NCBI RefSeq assembly: GCF_010365105.1
Contig: NZ_JAAFGZ010000019.1
Span: 1 to 58,166, forward strand
DNA from: Polaromonas sp.
GTDB taxonomy: Bacteria > Pseudomonadota > Gammaproteobacteria > Burkholderiales > Burkholderiaceae_C
Direction of reading: 5' to 3'
DNA length: 58,166 nt
Every line of letters begins with the position of its first letter. The first letter of the stretch is position 1. The position numbers and the translations under genes are program-made. This document shows positions 25,472-34,250 of this stretch, piece by piece. The notes below the pieces were generated by a model, which was given only the letters and a program-made list of their open reading frames with translations, made no database searches and was not told the origin of the DNA.

Positions 25472-27634
25472 TCAGGTCGCGTAAAAAATGCCTGCGTGCA
25501 GCCCGAAGCGCAGGTATTCATCGAGCCGCAGGCGCAGATTGGTCTCGCGCTGCGGCTGGAACAGAGCGTGCATCACGCCGATCTCGCCGCCGTCTTCGGC
25601 GCCTTCCCGAATCTCCTTGGCTGTGGCCGGCCGCAGCTGGCCATAGCCGGGATCGCCGTAGCGCAGCGAGGTGAAGTGCGGCAGGACGGACAGCCCGCCC
25701 GTCACGCAGCGGAAAGGGCGCGGCGTGATGGCGCCCGCAGGCAGATAGCAAAAGCGCATGCAGCCCTCCTGCCGGCGCTCGGCCATCAGCGGCGCGTGCC
25801 AGCTTTCAAGCGGCAAGGCCCCTAGCGCGGCGAAAAAAATGCTGTTCGACGCCAGCCGCATCAGCCGCGTGTGGACCTTGCCGATCACGGTGCTTTCGGT
25901 CACGGTGAGTTCGGCGCCCACGCCGCCCGCGCCATCGGCGTCGAAGGCCGCGTTACTGGCGCTGCCGGCGTCAACAATGCAGTCGTGCATGAAGACCTGG
26001 GCGCCGGCCACCGCCTGCAGCGGGCCGGTGATGCAGCGCTCCAGCGTGACCTGGGCAAACGGGTGGCTGATGAGCAGGCTGACCGCGCCGGGCGAGGCAG
26101 CGCTGCCGTCGGTGTTGAGCGACACGCCCGGCACCAGCGTGCAGTCGCGTAGCACCAGTTCACGCGGCTGGTCATCGGCGGCGGCGGCCAACTCCAGGGC
26201 GCCGCCGCTGATGACCAGGCCGTCGATCACCAGCCGGCCGCGCGCGCCTATAGCCAGCGTGACCGGAGCGCCCGAAGCAATCAAAGGCCGGGCGCCGTTG
26301 CGCGCGGCCACCACGACGGTCTTGCCCGGCGCGGTGGGGTCAAGCTCCGCATCGACCTTGAACACCGGCGTCTGCGCGTAGGTCAAACTGTCGCCCAGCA
26401 TCAAGCGGCCTTCGCTGGCAATGGCGTCGAGCTGCGTCTGCAGCCCATCGCCGCCGCTCGCGCTGCGTTGCCGGGCAAGCTGGCCCCCTTGCGGGCTGCG
26501 CTCGTACTCGCCGCCACCGATGGGCAGCGAAAAACCGTGATGAAAGCTCGCGACAAACGGCTCGACCACATACTCGACGGCGCGCGTGCTGCCCAAAAGC
26601 ACGCGGCCTCGCTCCGGGTCGATCAGGATGTCATCGGGCAGCGTGGCCGCCTCGTGCGCCCAGCCAACCGCTGTTCCGCCTGAATCGACGATGTCCCGCA
26701 AGTCGGCGATTCGCAACTCCGCAATGGCACGGAACGGCGGATCGCCCGGTGGCGCTGCGGGTCCGGAGCGGTTGACCGGCACCACTGCCCCAGAGCGGCG
26801 AAGCACAAAGCTGCGGCTATTGCCGTAGTCCTGCGTCTGTACCACCACCTCGCTGGTGTCTTGCGCCGTGTGCATCTGCAGCGCAAGCTCGCGGATGCGC
26901 AGCAGAGCAGGCACATTGGCCGGCTCGGCGATGTGCGTGATCTGCTTTTCAGTCGCTGGCAGCCGGAACAGCGGCTGGTCAGCGCCCAGCGGATTGAAGC
27001 GGAACCTGCGCCCCGAACTATCGCCCGGATCGGGTGTGAGCGGCACGTCGCTTAGTCGAAACGGCTGCAGGCGCCACAGGAAGATGCCGATGTTGGGGAT
27101 GTTGTAGCGCCCGGAGCCGGTTTCGGGCCGGCGCATTTCCGCCGTGTGCGCTACCCTGTTGAACGGTCCGCCCTGCTGCTGCATCCTGGGCAGCGAGCGC
27201 AGGTCGGCGCTGGCCGGGGCGTGCAGCCGAACATGGTTCATGTACTGCGTGGTGGCCAGCTGCTCGAAGAACTCGACCGCGCGCGCCGGCCAGTCGGTCA
27301 CGTCGCGCGCCAGCTGCTCCAGCATGGCGGCCGTGCCCTTGCGGCGCCGATAGGCAATCGTGTGGGCGACCTCGGCGCGCGGTGACGCAATGGCCGGCGC
27401 CACGCCGTGCAGCGGCCGGTAGCCGATCAGGTCGCCGATGTAGGGCGCCACCCAATCGGCGCAGGTCTCGATGAACTGGTCGTCGTAGAGCTGCTCGATG
27501 TTTTCCTCCAGCGCCTCGAACTCCTGCGCGATCAGCGCCACCAGCGCGCGCAATGGGTGGCCCTGCTGCTCGTCCCGGATGCGGTAAACCGCCGGCAGCA
27601 GCGCATAGAGGCGCTTGGCGTCAAGGGTGCTCAT
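25472..27634 (-). CDS. Baseplate protein with gpI-like N-terminus (tail protein I family)
   Basis: A 720-residue protein. The N-terminal ~190 residues (LYALLPAVYRIRDEQQGHPL, QEFEALEENIEQLYDDQFIE) match the P2 gpI-like tail protein domain seen in eCIS and type VI-like baseplates. The remainder is rich in short beta segments (for example TLERCITGPLQAVAGAQVFM), similar to the beta-helix of the next gene, so it may combine baseplate wedge and fibre-docking functions. Its start overlaps the upstream gene by four bases (ATGA). Confidence 0.75.
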   Translation of the reverse strand: MSTLDAKRLYALLPAVYRIRDEQQGHPLRALVALIAQEFEALEENIEQLYDDQFIETCADWVAPYIGDLIGYRPLHGVAPAIASPRAEVAHTIAYRRRKGTAAMLEQLARDVTDWPARAVEFFEQLATTQYMNHVRLHAPASADLRSLPRMQQQGGPFNRVAHTAEMRRPETGSGRYNIPNIGIFLWRLQPFRLSDVPLTPDPGDSSGRRFRFNPLGADQPLFRLPATEKQITHIAEPANVPALLRIRELALQMHTAQDTSEVVVQTQDYGNSRSFVLRRSGAVVPVNRSGPAAPPGDPPFRAIAELRIADLRDIVDSGGTAVGWAHEAATLPDDILIDPERGRVLLGSTRAVEYVVEPFVASFHHGFSLPIGGGEYERSPQGGQLARQRSASGGDGLQTQLDAIASEGRLMLGDSLTYAQTPVFKVDAELDPTAPGKTVVVAARNGARPLIASGAPVTLAIGARGRLVIDGLVISGGALELAAAADDQPRELVLRDCTLVPGVSLNTDGSAASPGAVSLLISHPFAQVTLERCITGPLQAVAGAQVFMHDCIVDAGSASNAAFDADGAGGVGAELTVTESTVIGKVHTRLMRLASNSIFFAALGALPLESWHAPLMAERRQEGCMRFCYLPAGAITPRPFRCVTGGLSVLPHFTSLRYGDPGYGQLRPATAKEIREGAEDGGEIGVMHALFQPQRETNLRLRLDEYLRFGLHAGIFYAT

Positions 27635-30252
27635 GGCATTTCCTCCAGCCGGTCCAGCGGCCCGGTGTCCAGCGTCAGCAATTCCGCTGGCATCGGCGCG
27701 CCGCCGCTGGCGTGCATGCGCGCCGCGAGCAAACGCGTCTGGCGCGACTTCTGGGCTTGCGCCTTTGGTGCCGTGCCGCCGTAGAGAAAGTCCAGATCGA
27801 CTGCGACGACGCCGGGCACTGAATGCACGACGGCGATCACTTCCGACTGCATCACTGGCTGCCCCAGCGCGCGCGCATCGAAGGCATAGCGACTGCGCAG
27901 CGCGGCCTCAACGGCGGCCAGCAGCGCCTTGGGTTCATAGGCCGGATCGCGCCTGATTTTCAGGCCGAGGTGAAAGGTGCTTTTCTGGCAGGGCAGCAAG
28001 GCGACATTGACGTGCGGATCGCCGCTCGCCTTCAATGCGAGCAACAAATTATTCCATACCGGGTTGCTGGTCGACAGCTGGGCGCCGTCCTGTCCGGCCA
28101 CGGTCAGGGCGATGGTCGGACCGCCGGCGAGCTGCAGCACCGCTGCACGCGCCTTGGCGATGCCGGCAAAGGCCATGGCGAAGTCTTCGTAGTCGAGCAG
28201 CGACACCACCCGGCCCAGCGTGCGCGTGCCCAGTGGCATCGTGCGGCGCGCCTGGTCAGCCGGTTCAGGGTCGGTGCCGCCCTGTGCGCTTACCGGGTTG
28301 CTGACGCTTTTCAGGCCCAGCGGCCGGCTCATCAGCTGCGTCAGCTGGTCGGCGCCGACATTGCCTTCCTGCCCCAAGCCCTGACGGTATCGGGCGCGAA
28401 CGTTGTTGACGCCGCTGGGCAGCCGGGCGCCGCGTACGCCGTCGCCAAATACCATCCAGGACTTGCCTTGTCCATCGACGCTCAAGACGTAGGCGCGTTC
28501 GGCAGCGGTGGCGCCGTAGAGCGTCGGCTTTTCGGCCCACTCGACCTCGCCGACGCGCACGCTCAGTTCGCTGTCGGCGCCGCTCGCATTGGCGGCGCCC
28601 CGGTAGGTCAGCGGCAGGCGCTGCAATTCAAAGCGCTGGAAGCTGCGGCCTGCGTCGCCGGCGCCCAGGATTTGCGACACCGTCTCGCCATGCGTGGCCA
28701 GCGCGACATTGGCATGCACGACCACCGTTTCGCGCCTGAGCGTCGCGGGCAGCGGCGGGGTGATGGTCAGCAGCGCGCCGTTTTGATGCGGCTTCGCCTC
28801 GACCAGTGTGGCTTGGTGGACCAGCCGGCTGCCATCGCTGTCGCGCAGGCCGGTGACGATCAGCTTGCGCCCGGAGAAAAATCCGTCGGGCGATACCGCC
28901 AGCTGCAGCGAGGGGCCACTGACCGCCTCGGTGACGGGGTAGGGGGCGAGTTTCAGCAGTTCGGACTGGGCGTACACAGAGGTTTCCCGCACGAAATCAA
29001 AAAAATCCTTGCTCAGCCCCTGGTCCCTGAGCCCCAGGCGCGTGACCTTGCCCGACAGCGCGAAAGCGGCGAGCGACACATCGTTGACGCTGCTGACCTG
29101 GTACAGCCCGGTGAACGGTTTTTGCACAATGTCGAAGATGGCGGCCCCCCCAATCTGCGCGCCCACGCTTCCTGTGGGTACCACGGCGCCGGTGTTGAAG
29201 CCCAGGCGCGTCAACACCGCCATCCCGCCCGGCTTGATCTCGCCGAACACGGCGTCCAGATCGATATGCCCGGCCAGTTCGCTGAGCGTGAAGTCGGGCC
29301 ATTCGGTCGCATCCTTGCCTCCCGGATAACCATGGCGGAACTGCCGGCTCATGCTGCGCCACATCGGCGCGTTGTGGCCGAACACGCTGGCGCGCTTGCG
29401 CAGCGCATGCACCTGCAGCGGGCCGGCGCCGCTGGATGCCACGCTCAGGGCGCCGTTCCAGCTCACGCGCGTACGGTCGCTCGCGTCGTCGGTTTCCACG
29501 CTGTCGATGCGCCGGAAATTCCAATGGGTATTGCTGGCAGGTTGGCTGAAAAACGCCGGATCGACGAACACCAGCGCATCACCGGGCTTGAGGTTGCTGC
29601 GCATGCCGGCCAGGTAGAAGTCGGTTGGGCCAGGATCACGCACTTCCGACAGCCAGGGGCGGATCGCGTTCCACTTGGGCCGCGCGGCCATGTCCTCGAC
29701 GGTCTCGAAGGTCTGCGGCTTCTCGCCCGGGCCGGGCACGCTTTGCACCTTCAGACCGGCCGCCAGCGTCAGCGCGTCCGGGATGCCGGTGACGAAGGCG
29801 CCAGGCTCGGGCGGCAAACCGGCGGGCGCGAACCTTGGCGTTTCCAGCGCGAACGCCAGCCAGGTCTCGGCCGCAACGCCGGGGCGCAGCCGGTAGCCGA
29901 TCAGCTTGCCCATTTCCTGCAGCGACACCCGCTCGATTGCGGTGCGCAAATAGGACTCGTTGGCCAGGCGCTCCTGGTAGAAGGTCAGCACGTCGGCGGC
30001 GCAGGCCACGGCATCTAACAGGCCCAGCGTGAAGTCATCGGCGTTGCGCGTGCGCAGGCCCGCCAGTTCGGGAAAGCGGGGTGACGACAGGCCGGCGTGC
30101 AGGCTTTCGCGGAACTGCGCGTAGTCGCCGATGCGGTAGCTGATCGCGTCCAGGCCGGCGCGGTTAGAAAGGCCTGCCGGCGTGCTGGCTTTGATGCCGT
30201 CACAGCAGCCGCAAGCATCAAGGCCCGGGGGCACGGGTGGGGTGTCTCTCAT
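27631..30252 (-). CDS. Baseplate J-like wedge protein (second, Afp12-like)
   Basis: An 873-residue baseplate wedge protein. The N-terminal part has a double cysteine motif (DACGCCDG), then the helical FTLGLLDAVACAADVLTFYQERLANESYL segment that in eCIS J-like proteins marks the trimerisation region. The C-terminal half contains the usual J-like stretch (GRVVSLLDYEDFAMAFAGIAKA; AEVEAALRSRYAFDARALGQ-type end). The ATG at 30252 overlaps the preceding stop and gives family-like content; the longer frame reads through the neighbour. With the gene upstream it would form the heterodimeric wedge around the spike. Confidence 0.85.
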   Translation of the reverse strand: MRDTPPVPPGLDACGCCDGIKASTPAGLSNRAGLDAISYRIGDYAQFRESLHAGLSSPRFPELAGLRTRNADDFTLGLLDAVACAADVLTFYQERLANESYLRTAIERVSLQEMGKLIGYRLRPGVAAETWLAFALETPRFAPAGLPPEPGAFVTGIPDALTLAAGLKVQSVPGPGEKPQTFETVEDMAARPKWNAIRPWLSEVRDPGPTDFYLAGMRSNLKPGDALVFVDPAFFSQPASNTHWNFRRIDSVETDDASDRTRVSWNGALSVASSGAGPLQVHALRKRASVFGHNAPMWRSMSRQFRHGYPGGKDATEWPDFTLSELAGHIDLDAVFGEIKPGGMAVLTRLGFNTGAVVPTGSVGAQIGGAAIFDIVQKPFTGLYQVSSVNDVSLAAFALSGKVTRLGLRDQGLSKDFFDFVRETSVYAQSELLKLAPYPVTEAVSGPSLQLAVSPDGFFSGRKLIVTGLRDSDGSRLVHQATLVEAKPHQNGALLTITPPLPATLRRETVVVHANVALATHGETVSQILGAGDAGRSFQRFELQRLPLTYRGAANASGADSELSVRVGEVEWAEKPTLYGATAAERAYVLSVDGQGKSWMVFGDGVRGARLPSGVNNVRARYRQGLGQEGNVGADQLTQLMSRPLGLKSVSNPVSAQGGTDPEPADQARRTMPLGTRTLGRVVSLLDYEDFAMAFAGIAKARAAVLQLAGGPTIALTVAGQDGAQLSTSNPVWNNLLLALKASGDPHVNVALLPCQKSTFHLGLKIRRDPAYEPKALLAAVEAALRSRYAFDARALGQPVMQSEVIAVVHSVPGVVAVDLDFLYGGTAPKAQAQKSRQTRLLAARMHASGGAPMPAELLTLDTGPLDRLEEMP

Positions 30253-32867
30253 TGGCCGCCTCCTGCTTCGAGCGTCAAGCGCCCGCGTTCGCGGAAATTG
30301 GGGTTGTTGGCGAGTTGCGCGATTTCCAGCCGGCCCAGGGGCAGCATGCCGGCCTCCATCGGCAGCGTGTCGGGCTGGCCGAAGCGCTCGAATTTCTTCA
30401 CCCACACCGCCTCCACGCCCTGCACCGCCTGCGCGGCAGCGACGATGCGGCTCAGGTACACCGGCTGGCCAAAGGTGAAGTTGTCGGGATGAAAAGCTGC
30501 CAGCCGGCCGTCGGGCAGCCTGCCTGCGCCGAGTTCGCGCTGCACCGCGCGCAGCACCGCGCTGCGGAAATAGCCGGGCAGTACGCACACGTGCAGCGTG
30601 ATGTCCAGCGCCACATAGCGCGCCGCATTGACTTCCAGGTCATGGCCGGCCATCCTGAAACGCTCCAGATGGGCGCGCAGTCGCGCCTCGAAACGCGCAT
30701 CGACGGCTGCGCCTTCCAGACGGTCGGCGCTGACGAAGACTGTGTGCCAGCTGCCGGTCCAGCGGAACGTGGCCGCGGCGCGCTGGATGTCGGGGCGGCG
30801 TTCGGCGGCTGCGGCGTAGTCAGCAGCCGTGACCGCGCGCTCTTGCGTCTGGAACGCCTCGGGCGCATCGCGGCGGGCGGCCTCCAAGTCCTCGGGCTCG
30901 ATGCCGCCGGCCGCCGCCATAGGATTGGTGATGGCGCCAAAAATGCCGGCGCTGCTGCTGACGATATGGAAAATGGTCTGCGCGCCGACATTGCCGGCCA
31001 CACCGTTGCCGACGCGGTAGCGGGCCGTGAACGACGTGCCTTCACGCGGGCGCTCGCCATGCACACCGTCGCCGAAGCGCAAAAAAACCGCGCCGTCGTT
31101 CCCGGTTTCAGCCACGAAGTCGCGCGCCACCGGCGAGCTGCCCAGCAAGTCGCGTTGTACCGTCCAGAAGCTGGTCAGGGTGCCGGTGGCCGACTTGAGC
31201 TGGCCCTCCAGCTTGTCGATCCGGGGCAGCGCGTCATGGGGATCACGATCGATCAAGGCACTGGCCGTCCACCAGCCTTCGTCCTGAAGCTGGAGCGGCA
31301 AGGCGTCCAGCCCCGGGTCCAGCGCCAGCGGCGTCGCCAGCTCTTTCGCCAGATCGAAGCCCTGCGTGAGCGGCGCGTTTCTTAGTGCGGGCAGAAAACG
31401 CGGCGGGATGGGTTCCGCCTCGGCATGCCGGCACGGCCCGGCCATGCTGGCGGCCGCGACACGCTTGAGGTGCGACTGGGGCACCGAGCCGAGTGCTTCG
31501 TTGCGCACGGTCTGGCCGTGATCGGCCAGCACGATGTTGCCCAGTGCGATGCTGATGTCCACGCCCGGCTGGTCCTTAATGGACAGGCACAGCGCAAACG
31601 GCAGCGCGTCGGCGGCGTCCCAGGCTATTTCGGTGACGTCCTGCGGTGCGTCGAGCGGCGGCTCGTCGAACAGCCGGCCGGACGGGTCGACACCGACCTT
31701 GACCCCGACCAGCCGCACCGCCCAGCGCCTGGCCGGATCGGCATCGTCCTTCCTCAAGGTCGTGGGGCTCAGGACTTCCTGGAATACCAGCACATGGTTT
31801 GGCTTTAACTCCGGATGCGCCCCGCGCAAGGTGGCGCGCGTGGCGCCGCGCGGCAGGCAGCACGCCTGGTCGCCCCAGGTGTAGAACGAAAAATCATTGA
31901 GGCTGGCCTGCAATTGGACCTCATGCGCCGTTTCAAACACCACGGCGCCAGCGGCCAGCGCATCGCTCAACTCCTTGCTGCCCGGCGCCAGTACCGGTGG
32001 AAGACGGCCACTGCGGGTCAGCAGCGGCGTGCCTTGGGGAAGGGTGTAATTTGCGGTCACCTTGACCTGCACCCAGGCGCGCGCGTTGCAGCCGTCGTGC
32101 AGCGCATAGTCCACCAGCCGCGCATGGCGGCGCACCGACACGCGCTGGCGCGCGGTGGTGAGATAGGCTTCTGCGGCAATCGCGTCCTGCCGGTATGACA
32201 GGTTGTCGGCAGCATAGGCCAGCATTTCGACCAGCGCCACCCCCACGTCGGCGGCCGAGCGCTCGCTCCAGCCGGGCGCCAGCAGGTTCAGCAGGTCCAG
32301 CATCAGGCGGCGAAAGCTGGTGTAGTCCTTCGCCAGGTAGTCGATGTCGGGCTTGAGGGAAACGGGCGGCGGGCAGGGCAAGGGCGCGGCGCAGTCGAAG
32401 TCCGACGGGCATTCGACCTTGAACGAGAACTCGATAGCCGACAGTTTCGGGTCGAACCCGTCGGGCTGGCCGCTGCCCGGGCTCTGGCGCAGATGCAGCG
32501 TGTAACGGGAAAAGTCGCCCGCCAGCGTGGTACGAATCACCAGCATGCGCGGCAAATCGCCAATGGCCATGCCTTCAACCAGCGCCGGGTCAACGCCCAC
32601 CGGCAGCTTGTCGGCGGCGGCCACCCATTCGACCGGAACGATGGCGATGCGCTCGCCGCCGTCGATCAGCACGTCCTCAGGCGCCAGCGCGCAGTCGCCG
32701 TTGGCCTTGAGCGGAACTGTCCGCAGCAGCCGCATGAACAGCGTGCGCTGGCGCAGCGGCTGGATCGGCTCCAGGTGGTCGCGCACTTCCAGAAACTCGA
32801 TGCCGTTGGCGCTGCCGGTACGTCCGATGACTGCCAGCCGCCTCGGGTCGCAGCAAAAGTATTTCAC
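30249..32867 (-). CDS. Baseplate J-like wedge protein (first, Afp11-like)
   Basis: An 872-residue protein of the putative baseplate assembly J-like family. Recognisable segments are DIDYLAKDYTSFRRLMLDLL with WSERSAADVGVALVEMLAYA (~190-235), ADNLSYRQDAIAAEAYLTTA, and the C-terminal VTAADYAAAAERRPDIQRAA region. The N-terminal ~180 residues precede the J-like core and may be a docking domain, starting MKYFCCDPRR. It overlaps genes at both ends by four bases. In characterised particles Afp11/12 homologues build the baseplate wedges that trigger sheath contraction. Confidence 0.85.
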   Translation of the reverse strand: MKYFCCDPRRLAVIGRTGSANGIEFLEVRDHLEPIQPLRQRTLFMRLLRTVPLKANGDCALAPEDVLIDGGERIAIVPVEWVAAADKLPVGVDPALVEGMAIGDLPRMLVIRTTLAGDFSRYTLHLRQSPGSGQPDGFDPKLSAIEFSFKVECPSDFDCAAPLPCPPPVSLKPDIDYLAKDYTSFRRLMLDLLNLLAPGWSERSAADVGVALVEMLAYAADNLSYRQDAIAAEAYLTTARQRVSVRRHARLVDYALHDGCNARAWVQVKVTANYTLPQGTPLLTRSGRLPPVLAPGSKELSDALAAGAVVFETAHEVQLQASLNDFSFYTWGDQACCLPRGATRATLRGAHPELKPNHVLVFQEVLSPTTLRKDDADPARRWAVRLVGVKVGVDPSGRLFDEPPLDAPQDVTEIAWDAADALPFALCLSIKDQPGVDISIALGNIVLADHGQTVRNEALGSVPQSHLKRVAAASMAGPCRHAEAEPIPPRFLPALRNAPLTQGFDLAKELATPLALDPGLDALPLQLQDEGWWTASALIDRDPHDALPRIDKLEGQLKSATGTLTSFWTVQRDLLGSSPVARDFVAETGNDGAVFLRFGDGVHGERPREGTSFTARYRVGNGVAGNVGAQTIFHIVSSSAGIFGAITNPMAAAGGIEPEDLEAARRDAPEAFQTQERAVTAADYAAAAERRPDIQRAAATFRWTGSWHTVFVSADRLEGAAVDARFEARLRAHLERFRMAGHDLEVNAARYVALDITLHVCVLPGYFRSAVLRAVQRELGAGRLPDGRLAAFHPDNFTFGQPVYLSRIVAAAQAVQGVEAVWVKKFERFGQPDTLPMEAGMLPLGRLEIAQLANNPNFRERGRLTLEAGGGQ

Positions 32868-33241
32868 AGGCCGCCTCCTGTAGCGCCTGGCAGCGCAAAG
32901 CCCGCCTGCTGCGTGCTGCCGTCGGCCAGCACGACATACTGGACCGTCACGTGCAGCGCGGCGTCGATGTTCTCCACCACCACGGCGTTCACCGCGATCA
33001 GGTGCGACAGGTGCTGCTGCAAGGCGCTTTGCACCAGGAACTGCAGGGTCGCGGCGAGCGTGCCGCTGTTGGGCTCGAACACCAGCGCCAGCAGGCCGGC
33101 GCCGAAGTCGGGCCGCATCACGCGCTCGCCCGGCGCGGTGAACAGCACCTGCTCGATCAGGTCGCGCACATGGTCGGCTTGGTCGGTGGTGGCCGTGCGG
33201 CCCTGGCCGTCGAAGTGATAAGGGTGGTCCAGCGTGGGCAT
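32864..33241 (-). CDS. gp25-like baseplate protein (Afp9-like)
   Basis: A 125-residue protein with the GPW/gp25 fold: HVRDLIEQVLFTAPGERVMR, PDFGAGLLALVFEPNSGTLA, then beta strands to the end. gp25 proteins link the baseplate to the first sheath ring. The start at 33241 follows AGGAGT; sequence upstream in the same frame overlaps the PAAR gene and is Arg-rich and unlikely. The stop overlaps the next J-like gene. Confidence 0.9.
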   Translation of the reverse strand: MPTLDHPYHFDGQGRTATTDQADHVRDLIEQVLFTAPGERVMRPDFGAGLLALVFEPNSGTLAATLQFLVQSALQQHLSHLIAVNAVVVENIDAALHVTVQYVVLADGSTQQAGFALPGATGGGL

Positions 33242-33254
33242 CCTGAGACTCCTT

Positions 33255-33572
33255 TCAAGTGGCGAGCACGCGCGTCTGCGCCGCCAGCGGCAGCATCGGC
33301 GTGCCCGTGGGAACGCACACGGACTGGCTCGCCAGGGTGGCCACCGGCGCGCCACCGGCCAGCACGCGCGCCGCGCCCATCACGAACTGGCCCGTCAGGC
33401 ACGGCGGTACGGGCGTGCCGGTCAGCGCGCAGCCGGCAATCGCATACGGACTGGCCAGCGTGACCACGGGTTGCGCCGACACCAGCACGCGCGGGAAAGG
33501 CGACATCGGCAGCGCCTGGCCGGCGTGGCTGCACAGCACAGTGGCGCCAAGGTGAAGGATGGGAGCGGGCAT
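33255..33572 (-). CDS. PAAR-like spike tip protein (Afp10-like)
   Basis: A 105-residue protein, MPAPILHLGATVLCSHAGQA, with repeated short beta turns and Cys residues (CSHAG, AGCALTGTPVPPCL, QSVCVPTGTP). The arrangement matches PAAR-like tip proteins (DUF4280-type) that cap the spike of contractile injection systems and usually bind a metal ion. It lies between the gp5-like and gp25-like genes, the standard place. The preceding 165-bp gap carries a dispersed repeat. Confidence 0.82.
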   Translation of the reverse strand: MPAPILHLGATVLCSHAGQALPMSPFPRVLVSAQPVVTLASPYAIAGCALTGTPVPPCLTGQFVMGAARVLAGGAPVATLASQSVCVPTGTPMLPLAAQTRVLAT

Positions 33573-33614
33573 GGCGGCGGTTCCTGGCTAGCGCACATCC
33601 GTCATGACCGGGAA

Positions 33615-33690
33615 ATGACTTTTTCAGCATCAAAAATGCCTTTTTCGCATGCTGTGTATGCGCAAACAGCTACTGATTTAATAGCAAAAG
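33615..33690. repeat. Dispersed hairpin repeat, copy 2, inside the eCIS operon
   Basis: CATCAAAAATGCCTTTTTCG, then a GCATGC-TGT-GTATGC hairpin, and AGCTACTGATTTAATAGC. Same type as the element at 18883-18950. It lies in the 165-bp gap between the gp5-like and PAAR-like genes, the second largest gap within the operon, and may modulate transcript processing or termination. Confidence 0.5.
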
Positions 33691-33737
33691 TTCCAAACTC
33701 ATTGAATGTCATGATGACCCCTCAAAGGGTTTTCGCT

Positions 33738-34250
33738 CTAGATGATGGTCAGGGCGCCAAGGTTGACGTCCGTCGTCGGCCCGGTCATGTTGATGACTGC
33801 GCCCTTGCCGTTGGAGATGATGATGCCCACGTCGCTCACCGAAATCATCGCGCCGGTGGTGGTCTGGATCAGGATCCCGCCGGTCGGCCCCGGCATGTCG
33901 CTGATCACGATGCCGTTTTTCAGCGTGGTCTGCAGCGTGATGCCGGCCACACCGGGCAGCACCAGGTTCGACAGCTTGGGCGTTTCGGCTGCGCTGCCCC
34001 AGTAGCCGCCGACCCAGATCGGGAAGTCCGGGTCGCCGCGCTCGAACTCGATCCACACGCCCGCGCCAATGGGCGGCACCGTGAACAGTCCCATGTTGAT
34101 CCCGGCCACCGGCACGCACGGCATGGCCCAGCTCGACGGGATGAGGCCTGACACGTCGGGAACGATGGCTTGCAGGCGGCCGATCAGCAGCGGGTCGATG
34201 TTGTTGACCACGGTGCCGCGGTACTTGCCGTAGAAGGGGCTGTCGCTCAT
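33738..34250 (-). CDS. gp5-like spike protein (OB-fold), one half of the Afp8 function
   Basis: A 170-residue protein starting MSDSPFYGKYRGTV. The N-terminal region (NIDPLLIGRLQAIVPDVSG, FTVPPIGAGVWIEFERGDPD, FPIWVGGYWG) is the gp5/VgrG OB-fold that sits on top of the gp27-like hub. Short repeated strands follow (KNGIVISDMPGPTGGILIQT), likely a beta-helix needle. There is no lysozyme domain. The ATG at 34250 overlaps the hub gene stop by four bases; the long in-frame extension upstream is the other frame of the hub gene. In Afp8 the hub and spike are fused; here they are separate chains. Confidence 0.85.
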   Translation of the reverse strand: MSDSPFYGKYRGTVVNNIDPLLIGRLQAIVPDVSGLIPSSWAMPCVPVAGINMGLFTVPPIGAGVWIEFERGDPDFPIWVGGYWGSAAETPKLSNLVLPGVAGITLQTTLKNGIVISDMPGPTGGILIQTTTGAMISVSDVGIIISNGKGAVINMTGPTTDVNLGALTII

